Shown piece after piece: positions 53,719 through 59,504 of a stretch of DNA of 59,504 nt (positions are counted from its first letter, which is position 1; each line of letters opens with the position of its first letter). Source of the stretch: Ignavibacteriota bacterium (GTDB lineage: Bacteria > Bacteroidota > Ignavibacteria > UBA10030 > UBA6906). The stretch is from the NCBI GenBank assembly GCA_016218065.1, contig JACRFA010000195.1:1-59504 (forward strand), in the 5' to 3' direction. The notes under the pieces were generated by a model. It was not told the DNA's origin. It worked only from the letters and a program-made list of their open reading frames with translations, and ran no database searches. A program made the translations under genes and the position numbers.

Positions 53719-54888
53719 ATGACCGCATCGCAACCCATCAGTGAAGACACACTCATCCGCGTCCTCGATAGTCTGAATATCGGGCTTGTCTTTATTGACG
53801 CGCAGAATCGCATCGCGTTCGTCAACAAATCTGCCGAGCAGATCCGTAACATGAAGCGTGAGGATCGGATCGGAAGCTCGATACTCGAGTGTCATCGCGG
53901 TGCGATGCACGCCCGGGTTCTCAATGTGATCGACGATTTCCGGAAAGGCACCGACGGCCCGCGTCATCGCGTGGTGCGCTCCAACGGCAGAACGTTTGAC
54001 AACTCCTACAACGTTGTCGTCGATGAATCGGGGGACTACAAAGGCATCGCCCTCGTCAGTCAGGACGTGACGGAAAAACTGATGCTCGAACAACAGCTCA
54101 AGAAAACCAACGAAGAACTCGAGCGGAAGGTCGCTGAGCGCACAGCGCAAATCGAAGCAACGTATCGCGAGCTGCAACATGCACAAGAACAACTGATGCA
54201 CACGGAGAAGATGGCGTCCATCGGAAGGTTCGTCTCCGGCGTGGCACACGAGATCAATAATCCGCTCGATGGCATTCAGAGCTGCATTCGTCTTGTGCTG
54301 AGTGAACTCGACAACAAAGCTCAAGCGGAGAACTATCTGACTCTGGGTTTGGAGGGATTATACAAAATCGAGCTGCTCGTCAAGCGCCTCCTCGATTACG
54401 CCCGGCCGCACGTTTATGAGCGGACGCCGCTGAACATTGAGACGCTGCTCGACAATGTACTCGCGTTCGCACAATTCAGACTCAATGGAACGCCCATTCG
54501 CGTCGAACGAAAGTCTTGCGACGCCCTGCCAGCGGTCGATGCAGACGAACACTATTTGCAGCAGGTGTTTCTCAACATCATTCTCAATGCGTTCGATGCC
54601 ATGAAGACCGGCGGCACGCTGACAATTTCAACTTGTCAACAAGGCGACGGCCGCGTAGCAATTGAAATCACCGACACAGGATGTGGAATTCCGAAAGACG
54701 CGTTGCACAAAATCTTCGATCCCTTCTTCACGACAAAATCGCATGAGTCGGGAACAGGGCTTGGACTTTATCTCAGTTACAACGTCGTGAACAATCATGG
54801 CGGCGACATCGAAGTGCGGAGCGAGGAGGGCGTCGGAACAACGTTTGTCGTCTTGTTGCCCGCCGCTCTCAGTGCAGGGACGAAGTGA
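53719..54888 (+). CDS. PAS-domain sensor histidine kinase
   Basis: The 389-residue product has a PAS domain (about 11-120: ALDSLN-like VLDSLNIGLVFIDAQNRIAF, then GSSILECHRGAMHARVLNVI), a coiled coil (120-165), the phosphoacceptor HEINNPLDGI (His177) and an ATPase domain (QQVFLNIILNAFDAM, ITDTGCGIP, GTGLGLYLSYNVV, GVGTTF). No membrane segment is seen, so it is cytoplasmic. C58, H59 and H64 in the PAS core may hold a cofactor. ATG at 53719 is chosen because it follows the sigma54 promoter. Its last codon and stop lie in the repeat at 54881. It should phosphorylate the regulator encoded next. Confidence 0.92.
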   Translation: MTASQPISEDTLIRVLDSLNIGLVFIDAQNRIAFVNKSAEQIRNMKREDRIGSSILECHRGAMHARVLNVIDDFRKGTDGPRHRVVRSNGRTFDNSYNVVVDESGDYKGIALVSQDVTEKLMLEQQLKKTNEELERKVAERTAQIEATYRELQHAQEQLMHTEKMASIGRFVSGVAHEINNPLDGIQSCIRLVLSELDNKAQAENYLTLGLEGLYKIELLVKRLLDYARPHVYERTPLNIETLLDNVLAFAQFRLNGTPIRVERKSCDALPAVDADEHYLQQVFLNIILNAFDAMKTGGTLTISTCQQGDGRVAIEITDTGCGIPKDALHKIFDPFFTTKSHESGTGLGLYLSYNVVNNHGGDIEVRSEEGVGTTFVVLLPAALSAGTK

Positions 54889-54958
54889 ATGCCGCTTCGC
54901 CGGCATCCCTTTGGGCGAATCCAGCATCTTCCTGCCCGCCCTGCCTGCCGGCAGGCAG
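54881..54958. repeat. Second copy of the composite repeat, forming the kinase gene end
   Basis: The first 44 nt match the reverse complement of 7145-7188 at 42 positions. The palindrome CTGCCTGCCGGCAGGCAG (54941-54958) follows, as in the first copy. The TGA stop of the kinase is inside the repeat. Confidence 0.75.
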
Positions 54959-55015
54959 CAAACCGGCAACTCTTGAAAGCGAGCCTCAGAATACAAGTTA
55001 GTAGCAGTAGCTAGT

Positions 55016-56359
55016 ATGCGAATCGTTGTTGTTGAAGATGAGAAGTTGAAACGCCTGACGTTAGTCGAGGCGTTGACCAAAGCAGGGTATCGCGTCGAGG
55101 GATTCGAATCGCCGCGCCTTGCCTTGCAAGAGATCGAGCAACGCGGCGCCGACGTCGTTGTGACAGACATCCGGCTGCCGCAAATTGACGGCCTTCAGGT
55201 CCTTGAGCGCGTTCGCGCGCTTTCTCCAAAAACTGCCGTCATCGTGATGACCGCGTATGGCACCATCGAGTCGGCAGTTGAGGCGATGAAGCTTGGCGCG
55301 CACGACTACGTGCTCAAGCCCTTCCCTGCAGACAGGCTGCTGCTGATTCTGAACAAGCTTCGTCATGTGCGCGAGCTGGAGGATGAGAATGCCGCGCTGA
55401 AGCAGCGGCTCGCCGATCGCTATTCGTTCCACAACCTCGTCGGTCGGTCGAAGGTCATGCAGGATTTGTATTCGCAGATTGAGATGATCGCGCGAACCGA
55501 CACGACCGTGCTCATCGAAGGCGAAAGCGGCACCGGCAAGGAACTCGTGGCAAACGCAATTCACTACAACAGTCCCCGCGCTAATCTTCCCTTTGTGAAG
55601 CTGAGCTGTGCAGTCTTGAACGAATCCATTCTGGAAAGCGAATTGTTCGGGCATGAGAAGGGTGCATTCACGGGCGCGATTCGTGAGAAGAAAGGGAGAT
55701 TCGAGCTGGCACACAGCGGCACGCTCTTTCTCGACGATGTGGATGACATTCCGCTCGCGTCACAGGTCAAGCTGCTGCGCGTGTTGCAGGAAAAAGAGTT
55801 CGAACGTGTCGGGGGCGACAAGCCCATTCATGTCGAAGTCCGGTTGATCTGCGCGACGAAAGTCGATCTCTGGAAGAAAGTCGAGGCCGGTTTGTTTCGC
55901 GAAGATCTTTTCTATCGGATGAAGGTCATTCCGCTCAAGCTTGCTCCGCTGCGCGAGCGTCGTGAAGACATCCCGCTGCTGATCGAACACTTCCTGACAA
56001 AAGTTGGCCGACCAACGCTGAAGTTCACAACATCGGCCATCGAGACGCTCACACAACTCTATTGGCCCGGCAATGTCCGCCAACTCGAAAACATCGTGCA
56101 ACGACTCGCCGCGCTCGCCGTCGGCGACACGGTAACAGAAGAGATGCTGCCCCGCGACATCATGACTGCAAAGCCGGCGCTCATGCAATTCAAAGACAAG
56201 ACTTCCGTCCCCATCGAATCGATGATCGATGAACTCGAAGTGCAGGCGCTGCAGTGGGCGCTCGAAAAATCCGCAGGCAATCAAACCGAAGCTGCCGCGT
56301 TGCTGTGTATGAAGCGAACGACTTTGCGCGACAAGTTGAAGAAGCACGGAATGATGTAG
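55016..56359 (+). CDS. NtrC-family sigma54-dependent response regulator
   Basis: The 447-residue product has a receiver (VVVEDEK, D51 in VVVTDIRLPQIDG, VMTAYGTIE, DYVLKPF), an AAA+ domain with GESGTGKE (169-176), the intact sigma54-contact loop GAFTGA (216-221), LFLDDVDDIP and a R-finger region. It ends in a Fis-type helix-turn-helix (SAGNQTEAAALLCMKRTTLR). It is fully equipped to activate sigma54 promoters. The kinase gene lies 127 nt upstream and a matching promoter lies 244 nt downstream. It ends with TAG, which shows amber is a normal stop here. Confidence 0.95.
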   Translation: MRIVVVEDEKLKRLTLVEALTKAGYRVEGFESPRLALQEIEQRGADVVVTDIRLPQIDGLQVLERVRALSPKTAVIVMTAYGTIESAVEAMKLGAHDYVLKPFPADRLLLILNKLRHVRELEDENAALKQRLADRYSFHNLVGRSKVMQDLYSQIEMIARTDTTVLIEGESGTGKELVANAIHYNSPRANLPFVKLSCAVLNESILESELFGHEKGAFTGAIREKKGRFELAHSGTLFLDDVDDIPLASQVKLLRVLQEKEFERVGGDKPIHVEVRLICATKVDLWKKVEAGLFREDLFYRMKVIPLKLAPLRERREDIPLLIEHFLTKVGRPTLKFTTSAIETLTQLYWPGNVRQLENIVQRLAALAVGDTVTEEMLPRDIMTAKPALMQFKDKTSVPIESMIDELEVQALQWALEKSAGNQTEAAALLCMKRTTLRDKLKKHGMM

Positions 56360-56427
56360 GGATTGGATCATTGCCGCGTCCTCAACTTCAACCTTCGACC
56401 GGATATTATTGCCGAGTCGGGCGACCG

Positions 56428-56443
56428 CCTGCCTGCCGGCAGC
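56428..56443. repeat. Palindromic repeat (CCTGCCGGCAGG family)
   Basis: CCTGCCTGCCGGCAGC lies in the 328-nt gap between the regulator and the porin-like gene, upstream of the promoter. Confidence 0.55.
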
Positions 56444-56469
56444 CCCAAAAACAAATTCTGATATCTGTT

Positions 56470-56482
56470 CAACTGTCAGTTG
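56470..56482. promoter_or_regulatory. Possible enhancer site CAACTGTCAGTTG
   Basis: A perfect 6-bp inverted repeat around one base lies about 120-130 nt before the sigma54 element, a normal distance for an NtrC-type activator. Similar ACTGTCA and CAATTGAC phrases occur in a repeat at 3409, so it could be repeat debris. Confidence 0.3.
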
Positions 56483-56602
56483 TGAACAATTGACGACGGA
56501 AACTCGTCTCGCTGACGGGTTCACGTCATCGAATTTACCCCATCACTACAAAGAACCTCGCAATGAAGCTGTGAATCTCGCCGCTCTCTCGATGAACCAT
56601 GC

Positions 56603-56617
56603 TGGCATTGTACTTGC
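56603..56617 (+). promoter_or_regulatory. Sigma54 promoter before the porin-cytochrome-NapA operon
   Basis: TGGCATTGTACTTGC matches TGGCACGNNNNTTGC at all core positions (TGGCA and TTGC) with correct spacing. The start site would be near 56629, about 60 nt before the ATG at 56688. Confidence 0.75.
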
Positions 56618-56687
56618 GCTTCAAGTAGAGCCTGACAATACCTCCTGCGTTCAATCAAATCCAAACCAACACTGAAAGGAATCATCG

Positions 56688-58247
56688 ATGACTAATTTGC
56701 TGCGCACCATCTCGTTCGGCGTCGCGCTCTTCCTGATCATGGCGATCGCCCCGGCTGCGGCTCAAGAGCAAGCAAAGCCGGATACGTAGAAACAAGAGCA
56801 GCCCAAACCTGTAACGCCAACACCGGAACCGCCGAAAGTCGGATTCAAATTCGGCGGCGTCTTCAACGCATGGGGATTGTGGCAACGCGACTTCCGGCTG
56901 GGCGCGATCGACTATCGCGATCAGTATCTCGTGCAGATGTTCCGTCTGAATTTCACATTCAACTACGGCGACAACGTCAAAGCTATCACGCGCTTCGATC
57001 TCGGACAGGGATGGTGGGGAGTCGATAATCAACAACCGACCTATGTCGGAAGCGGCAGCGGAACGTTCGACAACAAAGACTCGAAGTTCTTCCTCCATGT
57101 CGATCAAGCGTACTTGTGGTTCAATGTCGCCGATTGGTCAACCGCATTCAGCATTGGTCGGTTTCAGTGGGCAGTCGGCAATCGGTTGGTGCTCGACAAC
57201 AATTACGATGGCGTCGCGGCAGATTTCAATATCGCTACTGGCGCATTGAAACTGGGATGGTCGCGTGTGTCCGAAGGCCTTGATGGACTTTCCGATCTGG
57301 AACGAACCGGCGCAGATCAGCGCGGCAACTTTGATGGCGGCGACGCAGATTTGTTCCTCGCGAGCTACTCGCTTCCCATCGACAAAACGAAACTGGAACT
57401 CTACGGCATGTACTATCTCGATGGTTCGACCGCTGACACGAACGCATACCTCATCGATGGCTTGTTCTACAACCGTCCGCGATTCACGCCGCAAGTCACG
57501 TCGCTTGGCATCGTTGGTCTGTCGGGCAATTCGAAGGTCAGCGACTTCACGCTCACATACGAGGGCAACGTTCTGTTTGGCAAGGATGATATTGCGAACA
57601 CGACCTTCGCGGGACATCTGAACACATCGGCAGGAACTGCGAAGAACGATCCTCTGAAGTATGACAAGAACAATGGCAAGCTCTTCGGCTACAACGCGTA
57701 TCTCAAAGTCGATTATGCCGTCGCTCCCGCGTTCACTCTTGGTTTTGTGGGAGGGATGGGTTCGGGCGACGCCGATCCGACATCGGGCAAAGGCAACGTC
57801 AACAAGCTGCGCACCGCGGGATTTTTCTACATCACCGAAGTATGGGAAGATTCCATCATGCCGGATGAAGAGGGCATTACGCCGCAGGGACTTGGCGCGC
57901 CGAACATCCGCGGGTATCGCGAACTTGAGAACACGACGATCTTCCAATTGAACGGAACGTACGCCGCGACCAACCGGCTGAAGCTGTTTGCATCGGTCAA
58001 CTACATCCGCGCAACGAAGCCGGTGTTTGCATGGACTGCGGCGGGACCGAATCTTGCTCTGAGCGCGAAAGACCTTGGCTTCGAAGTTGACGCCAAAGCG
58101 GATTACAAAATCATGGATAATCTCACGGCAACATTGCGCGGCGGCGTGTTCACGCCGGGCAAAGCTGCGAAGTATCTCATCAACGGATCAGACAAATGGG
58201 ATCGGACTGCCTACGAAATGCGCAGTGAGATCACGTTCACATTCTAA
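56688..58247 (+). pseudogene. Outer-membrane porin-like beta-barrel gene interrupted by an amber codon
   Basis: From the ATG at 56688, behind AAAGGAA, the frame encodes a signal peptide (LLRTISFGVALFLIMAIAPA, AAA-Q cleavage site) and reaches TAG at 56787-56789, codon 34. Reading on in the same frame gives a 519-residue protein with a Pro-rich linker (KPVTPTPEPPKV), then porin-like strands (FGGVFNAWGLWQRDFRLG, YLVQMFRLNFTFNYGD, LYLWFNVADW-like segments) and a final YEMRSEITFTF with terminal Phe. The barrel part is open and clean to 58247. The likely internal starts (TTG 56877 or ATG 56937) would lack the signal. It is either a sequencing error, a recent nonsense mutation, or suppressed. The family may carry substrates of the adjacent reductase. 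Confidence 0.75.
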
Positions 58248-58261
58248 CAAAGGACAATCGT

Positions 58262-58642
58262 ATGAACAGATTGCTCATCATGTTACTCGCGGCTGTTCTG
58301 TTGTGCAGTGTTGAGATGGTTGCACAACAGAAAGGCAAGCGACATCCGGCCACTGAGCCGGGACAAACATGCGTCGAGTGTCATGAGGCGCTCACGCCGG
58401 AGGTTGTGACAGGGTACGAGAAGAGTCTTCACGGCGTGAACACCGTGCCGTGCATTGTGTGCCACGGCGCGACGGATGCAACGTTCGTTGCAAAGCCGCG
58501 CAAAGATCGCTGCCTGGGCTGCCATGAGTCGATGATGATCTCGGTCGCGAAGGCATTTCCCAAGAAGAACAAAGAGTGCGTAGAGTGTCACGTGATGCAT
58601 GAACTCAGCCCTCACAAGAAATTCGGAGGAACACAACAATGA
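58262..58642 (+). CDS. Periplasmic tetraheme cytochrome c
   Basis: The 126-residue product has a signal peptide (IMLLAAVLLCSVEMVA) and four CxxCH heme sites at residues 37-41, 64-68, 84-88 and 106-110. Further histidines (His57, His113, His118) could be distal ligands. AAAGGA precedes the ATG. Its stop overlaps the start of the molybdoenzyme gene (ATGA), so the two are translated together. It probably passes electrons to the NapA-type enzyme. It is shorter than NapC/NrfH proteins and lacks their membrane anchor. Confidence 0.92.
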   Translation: MNRLLIMLLAAVLLCSVEMVAQQKGKRHPATEPGQTCVECHEALTPEVVTGYEKSLHGVNTVPCIVCHGATDATFVAKPRKDRCLGCHESMMISVAKAFPKKNKECVECHVMHELSPHKKFGGTQQ

Positions 58643-59504
58643 ACGTATCACGACGAGAATTCATCAAGACGTCTGCCGCGGCATCGGCTGCTGCAGCGAT
58701 CGGCCTTGAGCTTCTCACTTCCGAGAAGACACAGGCTCAAACGCCGTCCGGTCACGCAGAAAAATGGGTAAAGAGCGTGTGTCGCTATTGCGGCACGGGC
58801 TGCGGCTTGTACGTTGGCGTCAAGGGAAACAAAGTTGTCGCGGTCAAGGGCGACAAGGAGAATCACAACAAAGGCTTCCTCTGTGCGAAGGGGTACTTCC
58901 TTCCCGCCATCGTCTCTGCGAAGACGCGCCTATTGAGTCCTATGATCAAGAAGGATGGCAAATTCGTTCGCGCAACGTGGGACGAGGCGATGGGGCTTGT
59001 CGCGTCAAAATTCAAAGAGACGATTGAGAAACACGGCCCGGACGCAGTTGGTTACTACGGTTCCGGCCAAGCGCTCACTGAAGAAAGCTATCTCGCGAAC
59101 AAGCTGTTCAAGGCAGGCATCCGAACGAACAACATGGACGGCAATCCGCGGCTCTGCATGGCAAGCGCAGTCGGCGGGTACATGACAACCTACGGCAAAG
59201 ATGAGCCAATGGGTTGCTATGAAGACATCGACCACGCCGACGTGTTTTTCCTGATCGGCTCCAATACCGCGGAAGCGCATCCGATCATCTATCAGCGCAT
59301 TGTGCAGCGAAAGACGGCGAAGAAAGATGTGAAGGTGATTGTGGTTGATCCGCGCAAGACTGCAACAGCGCGCATCGCCGATCTGCATCTCTCGTTCACG
59401 CCCGGCACTGATCTCGCGATTCTCAACGCGATGGCGCACGTGATTGTGAAAGAAGGTCTGGTGGATGACGCGTTCATCAGAGCGCATCTTGCCTTCATGC
59501 AGAA
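58639..59504 (+). CDS. NapA-type periplasmic molybdopterin oxidoreductase, 5' part
   Basis: The gene opens at ATG 58639 and runs to the window edge, giving 288 complete codons. A twin-arginine signal (SRREFIKTSAAASAAAA) is followed by the [4Fe-4S] motif C48-x2-C51-x3-C55-x26-C82 with the adjacent lysine (CAKGYFLP). Next come WDEAM and GNPRLCMASAVGGY, where C173 is the usual molybdenum ligand of NapA. GSNTAEAHPI and VDPRKTATA fit cofactor binding. Periplasmic nitrate reduction is the most likely role, but other oxyanions are possible. The missing 3' part prevents a firmer call. Confidence 0.88.
   Translation, partial: MNVSRREFIKTSAAASAAAAIGLELLTSEKTQAQTPSGHAEKWVKSVCRYCGTGCGLYVGVKGNKVVAVKGDKENHNKGFLCAKGYFLPAIVSAKTRLLSPMIKKDGKFVRATWDEAMGLVASKFKETIEKHGPDAVGYYGSGQALTEESYLANKLFKAGIRTNNMDGNPRLCMASAVGGYMTTYGKDEPMGCYEDIDHADVFFLIGSNTAEAHPIIYQRIVQRKTAKKDVKVIVVDPRKTATARIADLHLSFTPGTDLAILNAMAHVIVKEGLVDDAFIRAHLAFMQ

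Noticed and set aside
56787-56789. TAG as a recoded sense codon (pyrrolysine or code change)
   Set aside because: Other intact genes in the window end in TAG, and no recoding signal was seen near it.

Overview
The window looks like a piece of chromosome from a Bacteroidota/Chlorobi-group bacterium, most likely of the Ignavibacteria type. The lineage is inferred from two proteins with NYPNPFNPxT-type C-terminal sorting domains (type IX secretion), from three promoter candidates with a TAnnTTTG-like -7 box, from FG-GAP/VCBS and IPT-like modules, and from moderate base composition. Strong Shine-Dalgarno sequences (AAAGGAG, AAGGAGGT) precede many genes. I saw no rRNA, tRNA, CRISPR array, transposase or phage gene.

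Layout. 1-2490: a partial secreted trypsin-like protease on the minus strand. 2747-3387: a DUF433/DUF5615-type toxin-antitoxin cassette between 11-bp inverted repeats. 3423-6968: a membrane zf-HC2 protein with duplicated FG-GAP modules, preceded by a protein that may be a divergent sigma factor. 7077-7232: a MITE-like repeat. 7466-34538: a long minus-strand metal (Cu/Ag-type) detoxification block. It holds two RND-MFP-TolC efflux systems, a CopB-type P-ATPase, a multicopper oxidase, YHS and heavy-metal-binding-domain proteins, Met/His-rich lipoproteins and several small envelope proteins. 34706-40901 (plus): ECF sigma factor, zf-HC2 anti-sigma, CpxP/CnrX-like periplasmic protein and a MacAB-type efflux operon, probably an envelope-stress circuit.

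40991-48645 (minus): a six-gene Hyf/complex-I-like operon whose large subunit lacks the NiFe-binding cysteines. This resembles an Ehr (energy-converting hydrogenase related) complex rather than a hydrogenase. 48733-52349: a likely two-gene unit with a TIR-domain membrane protein and a three-module secreted protein ending in a beta-barrel. 52621-53205: a DUF4256 protein carrying an in-frame palindromic insertion.

53719-59504 (plus): a PAS histidine kinase and an NtrC-type sigma54 activator, followed by an outer-membrane porin-like gene interrupted by an amber codon, a tetraheme cytochrome c and the start of a NapA-type molybdoenzyme. A sigma54 -24/-12 element lies before the kinase and another before the porin, so the two-component pair probably controls itself and the respiratory operon. 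Short palindromic repeats of several families are scattered through the window. They lie between genes, at gene ends and, in two cases, inside reading frames.
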